The position numbers were made by a program, and so were the translations under genes. Of a DNA stretch of 64,000 nucleotides, positions 45,632 through 54,482 are shown piece after piece. Below the pieces are notes generated by a model. That model did not search any database and had not been told where the DNA came from. It saw only the letters and a list, made by a program, of their open reading frames with translations. The stretch is from Komagataeibacter europaeus LMG 18890 (GTDB lineage: Bacteria > Pseudomonadota > Alphaproteobacteria > Acetobacterales > Acetobacteraceae), in assembly GCF_000285295.1 (NCBI RefSeq), contig NZ_CADP01000004.1:32701-96700 (forward strand), given 5' to 3'. Position 1 is the first letter of the stretch. Every line of letters starts with the position of its first letter.

Positions 45632-46600
45632 ATGGCGCAGTGCGTGCGGCATGAATTCCTTGCGCGACCGGCCCGCGTGCCGTCCCGCGTCCCCGTGCGG
45701 CGGGGGTATCTGGCAGCCTGTGCAGCCGTGCTGGTCATGGGTGGGGGGCATATGGACCGTGCCGTGGCGCAGGCCACGACGCACCATCATGCCCACCATG
45801 CCAGGACCGCCGAGGCCACGACGTCCGCCCATGCCCATGCGGGCAAGGAAAAGAAGGCCCACGCGGCCGGGGCGCATCACCACCATCATGCGGCCGCGGC
45901 CGCCGGTGCGGCGACGGGGGCTGCGACCGGGGCGGCAGGGGCTGCCGCGGTTGCCGGCGGCAGCGCTCCGCCGCCACCTGCGCATGCGGCCGCGCCGCCG
46001 GATGCGCCCGCGGCCCTTGCGCCGGTGGACAATACGAAGGGCAGCGTGACCGGCCTGCCGCTGCCGCGCTTCGCCGCCTTTCGCGCGGATGAGGTCAACC
46101 TGCGCACCGGGCCGGGCCAGCGCTATCCCATCGACTGGGTGTACCACCGCCGCGGCCTGCCGGTGAAGATCGAGCGGGAATTTGATGTCTGGCGCCTGGT
46201 GGAGGATTCGGACGGCCAGAAGGGCTGGGTCCATCAGGCAACCCTGGTGGGAACGCGCACGTTTGTCATTCCGGGACTGCCCCCACAGGGTGATGCCCGG
46301 CAGGCAGGACAGCCTGCCGCCAAGGAAACCGACGTGATCGGCCGGGCGGATACCCGTATTGTCGGTCATGTGGCGGATGCGGCTGACGCGGCGGATATCA
46401 GGGGGGCTGTCATGCTGCATTCGGATGCCAGCACGACATCACCCGTCGTCGCCGTACTGCGTCCCGGCGTGGTGGGCACGCTGCGGCAGTGCCAGACGGG
46501 TACGTCGTGGTGCAAGGTATCGGTCAAGCAGTACAGCGGCTGGCTGGAACGCAGCGCCGTGTGGGGACTGTTGCCGCAGGAGGTCATATCCCCCTCCTGA
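45632..46600 (+). CDS. Exported SH3-domain protein with histidine/alanine-rich linker
   Basis: 322 residues. A hydrophobic N-terminal segment (GYLAACAAVLVMGGG) should direct export. Residues about 50-135 are low complexity: several histidine clusters (HHHAHHA, HHHHHAAA) and Ala/Gly/Pro runs. Two bacterial SH3-like modules follow, one near residues 145-205 (VNLRTGPGQRYPIDWVYHRRG, WVHQATL) and one near 260-320 (VVAVLRPGVVGTLRQC, GWLERSAVWG). Such domains bind peptidoglycan peptides. The histidine tract could bind metal. It follows the DsrE gene by 15 bases. Confidence 0.8.
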   Translation: MAQCVRHEFLARPARVPSRVPVRRGYLAACAAVLVMGGGHMDRAVAQATTHHHAHHARTAEATTSAHAHAGKEKKAHAAGAHHHHHAAAAAGAATGAATGAAGAAAVAGGSAPPPPAHAAAPPDAPAALAPVDNTKGSVTGLPLPRFAAFRADEVNLRTGPGQRYPIDWVYHRRGLPVKIEREFDVWRLVEDSDGQKGWVHQATLVGTRTFVIPGLPPQGDARQAGQPAAKETDVIGRADTRIVGHVADAADAADIRGAVMLHSDASTTSPVVAVLRPGVVGTLRQCQTGTSWCKVSVKQYSGWLERSAVWGLLPQEVISPS

Positions 46601-46630
46601 CGGTTGATCGTAAACAGGCTGGAGAAGAAA

Positions 46631-48070
46631 ATGCCGGATACACCCTATCGCGCCATGCGCCGGACCAAGATTGTCTCGACACTGGGCCCGGCCACGACAG
46701 ATCACGCGACCATTCGTGCGCTGGCGGTGGCGGGGGTGGATGTGTTCCGGCTGAACTTTTCCCATGGCACCCATGCCGATCATGCCGCCCGTCATGCCGT
46801 GATCCGCAATGTGGAGGCCGAACTGGGGCGTCCGGTCGGCATTCTGGCCGATGTGCAGGGACCAAAGCTGCGCGTGGGCAATTTTTCCAATGGAAAGGTG
46901 CAGCTGAGCGCCGGGGCACGCTTCCGGCTGGATCTTGATCCCACCCCGGGGAACGAGACGCGGGTCTGCCTGCCGCATCCCGAAATCATTGCCGCCGCCG
47001 CCGTGGGCAGCACGCTGTTGCTGGATGATGGCAGGCTGGCGCTGCGGATATGTGACCGCGGCGACGATTTCCTTGTTACCGAGGTGGCGCTTGGCGGCCC
47101 GCTGTCGGATCACAAGGGGGTCAATGTGCCCGATGTGGTCCTGCCCATTCCCGCGCTGACGGACAAGGATCGGGCGGACATGGCCTTCGCGCTGGACCTT
47201 GGCATCGAATATGTCGGCCTGTCCTTCGTGCAGCGCCCCGAGGACGTGCGTGAGGCCCGGGAACTGGCGGCTGGCCGGGCATGGATCATGACCAAGCTGG
47301 AAAAGCCGCAGGCGATGGACAACCTGCATGAGATTGTGGCCCTGTCGGATGCGGTGATGGTGGCGCGCGGCGACCTGGGGGTCGAACTGCCGCCCGAACG
47401 CGTGCCGCTGGCGCAGAAGCGCATCATCCGCGTTGCCCGGCAGCTTGGCCGCCCGGTCGTGGTGGCGACCCAGATGCTGGAAAGCATGGTCCATGCCCCG
47501 ACCCCCACCCGGGCCGAGGCATCGGACGTGGCGACGGCGGTGTTTGACGGGGCGGACGCGGTCATGCTGTCGGCGGAAACGGCGGTGGGGTCATACCCGC
47601 GTGAAACGGTCGCCATCATGGACCGGATCGTGCGCAGGGTAGAGGAGGATGAAGTCTGGCGTCGCCAGATGGAAACATCCAGCCCCGACCCCCAGCATGA
47701 CGTGCCCGGCGCCATTGCCGCCGCCGCGCGCCAGATTTCATCCACCCTTGATGCCGCGGCCGTGGCGGCCTTTACCCTGTCGGGCCGCACCGCGCTGCGC
47801 ATTGCGCGCGAACGGCCCACCTGCACCATCCTTGGCCTGACCCCGACCGATGACATCGCCCGCAGGCTGGCGGTGGCATGGGGGGTCCAGGCGGTATCCG
47901 TGGGGCAGGAAACGCCGGTCCACAATATCGAAAGCGTGGTGGACCAGGCGCTGGCGGTGACGAAGGGTGATGGTTATGGCACGGCGGGGGACGCGGTGGT
48001 GATCGTCGCGGGCCTGCCGTTCGGGGTGGCGGGCAGCACCAATACGCTGCGGATCGCCACGATTACCTGA
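46631..48070 (+). CDS. pyk: Pyruvate kinase
   Basis: 479 residues. RRTKIVSTLGPA, FRLNFSHG, MTKLEKPQAM (catalytic lysine), DAVMVARGDLGVELP, VVATQMLESM and DAVMLSAETAVGSYP are all intact. It converts PEP and ADP to pyruvate and ATP, drawing on the PEP pool that feeds the regulatory PTS. GGAGAAG before ATG 46631 supports the start. A two-hairpin repeat follows the stop by 12 bases. Confidence 0.97.
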   Translation: MPDTPYRAMRRTKIVSTLGPATTDHATIRALAVAGVDVFRLNFSHGTHADHAARHAVIRNVEAELGRPVGILADVQGPKLRVGNFSNGKVQLSAGARFRLDLDPTPGNETRVCLPHPEIIAAAAVGSTLLLDDGRLALRICDRGDDFLVTEVALGGPLSDHKGVNVPDVVLPIPALTDKDRADMAFALDLGIEYVGLSFVQRPEDVREARELAAGRAWIMTKLEKPQAMDNLHEIVALSDAVMVARGDLGVELPPERVPLAQKRIIRVARQLGRPVVVATQMLESMVHAPTPTRAEASDVATAVFDGADAVMLSAETAVGSYPRETVAIMDRIVRRVEEDEVWRRQMETSSPDPQHDVPGAIAAAARQISSTLDAAAVAAFTLSGRTALRIARERPTCTILGLTPTDDIARRLAVAWGVQAVSVGQETPVHNIESVVDQALAVTKGDGYGTAGDAVVIVAGLPFGVAGSTNTLRIATIT

Positions 48071-48082
48071 TCAGAAACTGTC

Positions 48083-48162
48083 AGAAGTTGTTGGGTGCCG
48101 CCTTTTTTCAAAAAGGCGGCGTTCCCTGAAGCTTTTTGAAAAAAGCTTCACCAAAAACTTCT
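48083..48162 (+). repeat. Two-hairpin intergenic repeat, copy 4
   Basis: Outer arms AGAAGTTGTTGG (48083-48094) and CCAAAAACTTCT (48151-48162) pair with one mismatch. The A-to-G change at position 2 is matched by C in the opposite arm. Inside are GCCGCCTTTTTT/CAAAAAGGCGGC (48097-48120) and GAAGCTTTTTGAAAAAAGCTTC (48128-48149). It lies between the convergent pyk and prephenate dehydrogenase genes. Confidence 0.88.
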
Positions 48163-48198
48163 ATTTTCATAAATGGTATATTTAAAACAGATAGTTGA

Positions 48199-49101
48199 TC
48201 AGGCCTGCCGGTTTTCGATCAGGCTGCGCCGGATGGCGCGGCCGCGCTGGATACGGCTGACGATCACGTCCGTATCCCCCGTGCGGATGGCGTCGCCCAT
48301 GGCCTGCGCGTCCGCGATGAAGCGGTCAAGCATGTCCAGCAGCGCCTCGCGATTGTTCAGGAAAATGTCGCGCCACATGGTCGGGTCGGACGCCGCGATG
48401 CGCGTGAAGTCGCGAAAGCCCGACGCCGCGAAATCCAGCACTTCCGATCGTGTTTCATCCGCCAGGTCATCCGCCGTGCCGCATATGGTGAAGGCCAGCA
48501 GATGCGGCAGGTGGCTGACAATGGCGCAGACACGGTCATGATGGTCAACGGTCATGCTGCGCACGCGCGCGCCCATCATCTCCCACAATGCAGTGACGCG
48601 CGCGATGGCGGTGGCTGGCGTGTGTTCGGGCGGGGTCAGCAGGCACCACCGGTCCTCGAACAGGGTGGCGAAGCCTGCGTCCGGGCCTGAAAATTCGGTG
48701 CCCGCCATGGGGTGCGCGGGCACGAAGGCAATATCGGGATACCGGGCCAGCAGCGGTTGCATGGCCTCCATCACCGTGACCTTGACCGATCCCACTTCGC
48801 TCAGGATCGCACCCTTCTTCATGACGGGCATGACCTGGGCCGCCACCATCGCGATCGCGCCCACGGGCACGCATATGATCACGCAGTCCGCATCCCGCGC
48901 GGCCGTGGCCGGGTCGGCCTCGACCGTATCGGCAATGCCCAGTTCGGCCACGCGGGCGCGGACTTCTGGGCTTATGTCACAGGCCACCAGGCGGCGCGCG
49001 ATGCGTCGGTCCTCCATCCCCCGGCGCAGGATGGACGACCCGATCAGGCCGGGGCCGATAATGACCAGCGTATCGAACAGGGGTACGGTTTGGTCCGTCA
49101 T
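48199..49101 (-). CDS. tyrC: Prephenate/arogenate dehydrogenase
   Basis: 300 residues. The Rossmann motif LVIIGPGLIGSSILRRGM is near the N-terminus, followed by DCVIICVPVGAI, LSEVGSVKV, FVPAHPMAGTEFSGPDAG and the helical domain with AIVSHLPHLLAF and GFRDFTRIAASDPTMWRDI. It oxidatively decarboxylates prephenate (or arogenate) for tyrosine. No ACT or chorismate mutase domain is attached. ATG 49101 gives the family N-terminus. It lies 43 bases after the HpnL-like gene on the same strand. Confidence 0.93.
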   Translation of the reverse strand: MTDQTVPLFDTLVIIGPGLIGSSILRRGMEDRRIARRLVACDISPEVRARVAELGIADTVEADPATAARDADCVIICVPVGAIAMVAAQVMPVMKKGAILSEVGSVKVTVMEAMQPLLARYPDIAFVPAHPMAGTEFSGPDAGFATLFEDRWCLLTPPEHTPATAIARVTALWEMMGARVRSMTVDHHDRVCAIVSHLPHLLAFTICGTADDLADETRSEVLDFAASGFRDFTRIAASDPTMWRDIFLNNREALLDMLDRFIADAQAMGDAIRTGDTDVIVSRIQRGRAIRRSLIENRQA

Positions 49102-49144
49102 GGTGGGGAATGTCTGTCTGTCTGAAGGGGCACGGCGCGCGGGA

Positions 49145-50221
49145 TCAATCCCGCGTGATGTCCGTGGGTGGGGTGGAATCATGAATGGATACGGGGGCGG
49201 CGGCCGGTGCGGTTTCCCCCTGTGCGGAGCGGCGGCGCAGGGCGCGCATTTCCATTGCCTGCCACAGCAGCAGCATGGGAATTCCAATCACCAGTTCGCG
49301 CCCGCGCCGCAGCAGCGACAGCCCCAGCGAGACGGAAGGGGCGATGCCAAAGGCGGAACCCAGGGCCATGTAGGCGGCTTCCTGCACACCCAGTCCCGCC
49401 GGCACCAGGAACGAGACGGACATGATGCCACACGCCACGCCCTCGATCGCGATGGCGCCGCCGAAGCCGAGATGCGCGCCAAGAAAATAATAGGCCACCC
49501 AGATCGTCGCCGCACTGCCCAGCCAGCCCACGTAATGCAGCAGCGCGCCCTGCACGATGCGGCTGGGATGGGACCAGATGGCGTCAAAGCGTTCCTGTAT
49601 GCTGTCGGCGCTGCTCAGCATCGCGTCCTGCCACTGGGCGGCCATGTTGTGGCCCAGCATCTTGCCCGCGCGCTTGAGCAGGTCGCCACCCCGGCGCTGG
49701 GTATAGATGAATCCCGCGATGCCCATGCTCAGCAGCACAAGGCCGATCATGACCGGGCGGGCAAAGGGGCTGGACTGCTGGTGGGCCACCAGGCATGCCA
49801 CGGCGGTCAGGATGAACAGGATCTGGCCCATGACTTCGGTGGTGATGTCCACCAGGTTGGCGCAGGCGGCCTCGCTCCCATCAACATGGCGGCCCTTCGG
49901 CCCGGCGAACAGGTCGCTCGAACACGTGGCCCTGATCCCCAGCACCATGCCGCCCAGCTGTGAAAACGGCAGGCAGGATGCGGCGGCGTCACGGATCATG
50001 CGCGAAACCAGCAGTTGCACGAACGGTATGTCCCGGCAAGCTGCGTGCCACGCAAGACCCAGTATTGCATCGACTGCAAGCTGGGCCATGACGGTCGCCA
50101 TGAAACCGATGAACCCGATGGAGACGATGGCCTTCATGACCGAACCCGCGCCAAGCCACGCAGTGCAGCCTGTAAGCAGGGCCAGGCCAAGGATGGCCAG
50201 CAGGATGGTGAGCTTTCTCAA
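49145..50221 (-). CDS. hpnL: HpnL-like hopanoid-associated membrane protein (paralogue 2)
   Basis: 358 residues with about eight membrane helices of the LPG synthase/flippase-like superfamily. Features include LPFSQLGGMVLGIRATC in the first half and FLVPAGLGVQEAAYMALGSAFGIAPSVSLGLSLLRRGRE near the end. A TTG at 50221 is taken as the start because LRKLTILLAILG then aligns with the N-terminus of the paralogue at 34483; the open frame runs further upstream without a family-like sequence. It is divergent from hpnA, as expected for hopanoid-linked HpnL. Confidence 0.85.
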   Translation of the reverse strand: MRKLTILLAILGLALLTGCTAWLGAGSVMKAIVSIGFIGFMATVMAQLAVDAILGLAWHAACRDIPFVQLLVSRMIRDAAASCLPFSQLGGMVLGIRATCSSDLFAGPKGRHVDGSEAACANLVDITTEVMGQILFILTAVACLVAHQQSSPFARPVMIGLVLLSMGIAGFIYTQRRGGDLLKRAGKMLGHNMAAQWQDAMLSSADSIQERFDAIWSHPSRIVQGALLHYVGWLGSAATIWVAYYFLGAHLGFGGAIAIEGVACGIMSVSFLVPAGLGVQEAAYMALGSAFGIAPSVSLGLSLLRRGRELVIGIPMLLLWQAMEMRALRRRSAQGETAPAAAPVSIHDSTPPTDITRD

Positions 50222-50415
50222 AAAAGATCCGTCTTGGTCTGTTGGCGTGGGAACACCGGGTAAAATTCGTGCCGCACTGGCCGGTTGTGCCTGACTTACA
50301 CTACAGCAGGGTCTGGCGCCACCGGGAGGTGTCGGGATAAATGGAACGCCCGCTGGTTGCGAGTCCGTAATCGCAATCGTGATTTCTGTCCCCTGACGGA
50401 GCGATCGTTCAGACC

Positions 50416-51411
50416 ATGACTGCCCCAACCCTTGTAACCGGTGCGACCGGTTTTGTCGGCTCCGCCGTTGCCCGTAATCTGGTGGAGCGCGGCCATACGC
50501 TCCGGCTCATGGTACGCAAGGGAAGCGACCTGACCAACCTGCGCGACCTTCCCGCCGAACTGGTGGAAGGGGACCTGTCCACCCCCGACAGCTTCGATGC
50601 GGCGGTGAAGGGCTGCCGCTACGTATTTCATGTGGCAGCGGATTACCGGTTGTGGGTGCCCGACCCGGTGCCGATGATGATCGCCAACGTGGAAGGCACG
50701 CGCGCGCTGATGCTGGCGGCGCAGAAGGCCGGGGTGGAGCGGATCGTGTACTGCTCGTCCGTCGCGGCCCTTGGCCTGATCGGGGATGGCACGATTTCCG
50801 ATGAGGAAACGCCGGTCCATGAACATGGCGTGATCGGTATCTACAAGCGTTCGAAATACCGCGCCGAGCAGGAAGTCCTGCGCCTGGTGCATGAACGCGC
50901 GCTGCCTGCCGTGATCGTGAACCCGTCCACCCCCGTCGGACCCCGTGACATCAAGCCCACGCCCACGGGGCAGATGATCCTGGACTGCGCGGCAGGGCGC
51001 ATGCCGGCCTATGTCGATACCGGCGTGAACATCGTGCATGTGGATGACGTGGCCGAAGGGCACGCGCTGGCGCTGGAACGCGGGCGGATCGGGGAAAAAT
51101 ACATCCTTGGCGGCCAGAACTACCTGCTGCGCGACCTGTTCGCCATGACGGCGGAAATCGCAGGCGTGGCCCCGCCGCGCATAAGCCTGCCGCAGGCCGT
51201 GATCTGGCCCGTGGCCGTGGCCAGCGAATGGCTGTCGCGCGCCTTTGGCATCGCGCCAAGGGTCACGACCGAAATGCTGGCCATGTCGCACAAGAAGATG
51301 TTCTTTTCTTCCGACAAGGCGATCCGCGAACTGGGCTATGCCCCCCGTCCCGCGCGTGAGGCGGTGAAGGATGCCATCGACTGGTTCCGACAGCATGGAA
51401 TGCTGGATTGA
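50416..51411 (+). CDS. hpnA: Hopanoid-associated sugar epimerase HpnA
   Basis: 331 residues. Extended SDR with TLVTGATGFVGSAVARNL at the N-terminus, YKRSKYRAEQEVL with the catalytic Tyr and Lys, and VNPSTPVGPRDIKPTPTG, a segment typical of HpnA. It is first in hpnABCDE-shc-hpnG. The family is tied to hopanoid clusters, but its exact step, probably on a sugar head group, is not established. Confidence 0.92.
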   Translation: MTAPTLVTGATGFVGSAVARNLVERGHTLRLMVRKGSDLTNLRDLPAELVEGDLSTPDSFDAAVKGCRYVFHVAADYRLWVPDPVPMMIANVEGTRALMLAAQKAGVERIVYCSSVAALGLIGDGTISDEETPVHEHGVIGIYKRSKYRAEQEVLRLVHERALPAVIVNPSTPVGPRDIKPTPTGQMILDCAAGRMPAYVDTGVNIVHVDDVAEGHALALERGRIGEKYILGGQNYLLRDLFAMTAEIAGVAPPRISLPQAVIWPVAVASEWLSRAFGIAPRVTTEMLAMSHKKMFFSSDKAIRELGYAPRPAREAVKDAIDWFRQHGMLD

Positions 51412-51421
51412 GGACCCTGTC

Positions 51422-52654
51422 ATGTTGCTGCTTCCCCTATCCATTCTGGTGTTCGTTATCTGGGTCGGGCTGATTTTCTGTCATGGCTGGTTCTGGCAGG
51501 CGGGGCCGATCCTCTCCCCCGTGCGTGGTGCGCAACTCAAACGCGCGGACTGCCCGGAAGTCTGCATCGTGGTGCCTGCGCGTGACGAGGCGGCATCGGT
51601 CAAGCAATGCGTGGGGTCGCTGCTGGCGCAGGATTATCCCGGCCTGCTGCACGTCATTCTGGTGGACGACAACAGCACCGATGGCACGGGTCGGCTGGCG
51701 CGATCCGTGCCCGACCCCCGGCGCCGGCTGACGGTGGTCAGCGGAAAGGCGCGGCCAGCGGGCTGGAGCGGGAAGCTGTGGGCCGTGGCGCAGGGCGTTG
51801 CGCGGGCGCGTGAGATGGTGCCCGATTCCAGTGGGTTCGTGCTGCTGACCGATGCGGACATCACCCATGACCCGCGCCATGTCTCGACACTGGTGGCCAA
51901 GGCGCAGGCGGGGAAGCTGGACCAGGTCTCGGAAATGGTGGAACTGAACTGCGCCAGTCCGGCCGAGCGCATGCTGGTCCCGGCGTTCGTGTTCTTTTTC
52001 GCGCTGCTCTATCCCTTCGCCAGCGTGAACAACCCGCGCAGCCGGGTTGCGGGGGCGGCTGGCGGCACGGTGCTGGTGCGCTGGAGCGCCCTTGCCCGCA
52101 TTGGCGGGATCGAAAGCCTGCGTGGCGCGCTGATCGATGACTGCACGCTGGCCGCCCACATCAAGCACAGTGGCGGCCGCATCTATCTGGGGCATAGCTG
52201 CCTGGCCCGCTCCATCCGGCCCTATCCCCATCCGTCGGATATCTGGCGCATGGTGGCGCGCACGGCCTATGTGCAGCTTGGGTATTCGCCGCTCATGCTG
52301 GTGGGAACGGTGATCGGCATGGTGCTGGTGTGGATCGCGCCGCTGCAGCTTGCGCTGTTCAGCCATGGCCTGCCGTGCCTGCTGGGGGCGGGGGCATGGG
52401 TCATGTCCATGGCGTCGTACACCCCCACCCTGCGGCGTTTCAACCAGTCGCCGTCATGGGCGCTGTTGCTGCCGGTCATTGCCGGGTTCTATACGCTGGC
52501 GACGGTCGGTTCCGCGCTGGACCACCATCGGGGCCGGGGCACGGTGTGGAAAAACCGCGCCTATACCGAACCGGACGGCGCGATTTCGACACATATGCGC
52601 GGTGAGGGCACCGCAGCCGTAATGAACCGCAGCATGGGGGATGATGTAGGGTGA
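51422..52654 (+). CDS. hpnB: Hopanoid-associated glycosyltransferase HpnB
   Basis: 410 residues. A membrane helix (LLLPLSILVFVIWVGLIF) leads into a GT2 domain with CIVVPARDEAASVKQCV, ILVDDNSTDGTG, LLTDADITHDP and IDDCTLAAHIK, then three C-terminal membrane helices. GAGGA eight bases before ATG 51422 decides the start. It probably transfers a sugar to hopanoid or a carrier. It overlaps hpnC as GTGA. Confidence 0.92.
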   Translation: MLLLPLSILVFVIWVGLIFCHGWFWQAGPILSPVRGAQLKRADCPEVCIVVPARDEAASVKQCVGSLLAQDYPGLLHVILVDDNSTDGTGRLARSVPDPRRRLTVVSGKARPAGWSGKLWAVAQGVARAREMVPDSSGFVLLTDADITHDPRHVSTLVAKAQAGKLDQVSEMVELNCASPAERMLVPAFVFFFALLYPFASVNNPRSRVAGAAGGTVLVRWSALARIGGIESLRGALIDDCTLAAHIKHSGGRIYLGHSCLARSIRPYPHPSDIWRMVARTAYVQLGYSPLMLVGTVIGMVLVWIAPLQLALFSHGLPCLLGAGAWVMSMASYTPTLRRFNQSPSWALLLPVIAGFYTLATVGSALDHHRGRGTVWKNRAYTEPDGAISTHMRGEGTAAVMNRSMGDDVG

Positions 52655-53514
52655 ATACTGATGAGCGGAACGTGTGGGGCAGCGAGGATGTCTCGTCGGG
52701 CAAGGATGCCGGGGACGAGAACTTTCCCGTCGGCTCCCTGCTGATCAGCCGCAGGCTGCGCCCGCACGTCCATGCCTATTATGATTTTGCCCGCGTGATC
52801 GACGATATCGTCGATACCGACCGGCTGGATGCGGACGCCAAGATCACCCGTCTCAACGCCATGGAGGACGTGGTGCTGGGCAAACGCACCGCACCGCAGC
52901 GGCCGGATGCGCAGACGGCGGTGCGCGTGGGCCGCACGCTGGCGCAGACCGGGGTTTCCACCGATACCGCCACCGACCTGATCGTGGCCTTCCGGCAGGA
53001 TGCGGTAAAGAATCGCTATGATTCATGGGAGGAATTGGAGGAATACTGCCGTTATTCCGCCAATCCCGTCGGCCGTTTCCTGCTGGAACTGCATGGGGAG
53101 AGTGCTGGCACGTTTGCTGCGTCCGACGCGCTGTGCACCGCGCTGCAGGTCATCAACCACCTGCAGGACTGCGCCGATGACCTGCGTGACCTTGACCGTT
53201 GCTACCTGCCGCGCCCGTGGCTGGAGCGTGAAGGGGTGGGCGTGGATGACCTGCGCCATGGCTACGCGCTGCCAGGGATGCGCCGGGTTTTCAATGCGCT
53301 GCTGGACCGGGTGGATGAACTCAACCGTCATGCATCGTTGCTGCCCGGCCTGATCCGTGACCGGCGCATGCGCATGGAGGCGGCGGTGATCGTGGGCCTG
53401 TCGCGGCGTCTGGCGCAGCGGCTGCGGACGGAAGACCCCATCGCGGGGCGGGTCAAGCTGTCGCGCATGGATGTGGCGCGCGCGGTGGCGGGGGCCGTGC
53501 GTACGCTGGTCTGA
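52651..53514 (+). CDS. hpnC: HpnC, squalene synthase-like (hydroxysqualene-forming)
   Basis: 287 residues. The two aspartate-rich motifs are YYDFARVIDDIVDTDRLD (about residues 44-61) and HLQDCADDLRDLDRCYLP (about 170-187). In the three-protein route HpnD makes presqualene diphosphate, HpnC turns it into hydroxysqualene and HpnE reduces that to squalene. GTG 52651 overlaps the hpnB stop. An 83-base gap follows before hpnD. Confidence 0.93.
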   Translation: MNTDERNVWGSEDVSSGKDAGDENFPVGSLLISRRLRPHVHAYYDFARVIDDIVDTDRLDADAKITRLNAMEDVVLGKRTAPQRPDAQTAVRVGRTLAQTGVSTDTATDLIVAFRQDAVKNRYDSWEELEEYCRYSANPVGRFLLELHGESAGTFAASDALCTALQVINHLQDCADDLRDLDRCYLPRPWLEREGVGVDDLRHGYALPGMRRVFNALLDRVDELNRHASLLPGLIRDRRMRMEAAVIVGLSRRLAQRLRTEDPIAGRVKLSRMDVARAVAGAVRTLV

Positions 53515-53597
53515 CGTGACGGGATTTTGTCCTTGGTCGTGATTGCCGCTAAGAACAGGCGGAACTGAAATTCGTAAAGTGAACGGAACACGCGGGA

Positions 53598-54479
53598 ATG
53601 GGTTTTTTGCGCGCGCGGCATGATGAGGCCCCGGTACTGGGCTGCGATCCCGCCGATCTGGCCGAGGTGGAGCAGATCGTGGTGCGGTCTGGCACCTCCT
53701 TTGGCAAGGGAATGCGTATCCTGCCGCCCGACCGGCGGTATGGCATGTATGCGGTCTATGCCTTCTGCCGCCTTGTCGATGACGTGGCCGATGACGAGGG
53801 CGAGCCGGACGACAAGTGCCGCAGGCTGGAAGAATGGCGCGCGCGGATCGCCCGGCTGTATGCGGGTGAGGCGCGTGATGGCATCGACCGCGTGCTGCTG
53901 GCGACCATCCGTCGTTTCGACCTGCGCCAGCAGGACTTCAACGACGTGATCGACGGGATGGAAATGGATGCCCGTGGTCCCATCGTCGCACCGGACGAGG
54001 CGACATTCGACCTGTATTGCGACCGCGTGGCCTCCGCCGTGGGGCGGCTGTCGGTAAGGGTGTTCGGTGATTCTTCGGCCCATGCGGATCAGGTTGCCTA
54101 TCATCTGGGGCGTGCGCTGCAGATCACCAACATCCTGCGTGACGTGGCGGAGGATGCACGTCTGGGCCGGCTGTACCTGCCGCGTGAACTGCTGGAACGC
54201 TTTGGCATTCCGCCCGAACCCGACGCGGTAGTGCGCGCGCGCCGGCTGGAACAGGTGGGGCGCATCCTTGCAGGCCGGGCGCATGACCATTTCCGGGCGG
54301 CTTCGCGCGCCATGCGGCTGTGCGACCGCACGGCCATGCGGCCCGCGCGCGTCATGGGCGCGACCTATGCCGCCATCCTGGCCGCGCAGGAACGGCAGGG
54401 ATGGGGCACGCCGGACAAGCGTGTCTCCCTTTCCCGCCCGCGCAAGGTGCTGGTCGCGCTGCGCGCGCTGGTGGCCTGA
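53598..54479 (+). CDS. hpnD: HpnD, presqualene diphosphate synthase
   Basis: 293 residues. Motifs include GTSFGKGMRILPPDRRYGMYAVYA-type sequence ahead of CRLVDDVADDEGE (first Asp cluster) and LQITNILRDVAEDARLGRLYLP (second cluster). It condenses two farnesyl diphosphates. It is paralogous to HpnC. The hpnE start follows after three bases. Confidence 0.93.
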   Translation: MGFLRARHDEAPVLGCDPADLAEVEQIVVRSGTSFGKGMRILPPDRRYGMYAVYAFCRLVDDVADDEGEPDDKCRRLEEWRARIARLYAGEARDGIDRVLLATIRRFDLRQQDFNDVIDGMEMDARGPIVAPDEATFDLYCDRVASAVGRLSVRVFGDSSAHADQVAYHLGRALQITNILRDVAEDARLGRLYLPRELLERFGIPPEPDAVVRARRLEQVGRILAGRAHDHFRAASRAMRLCDRTAMRPARVMGATYAAILAAQERQGWGTPDKRVSLSRPRKVLVALRALVA

Positions 54480-54482
54480 TCC

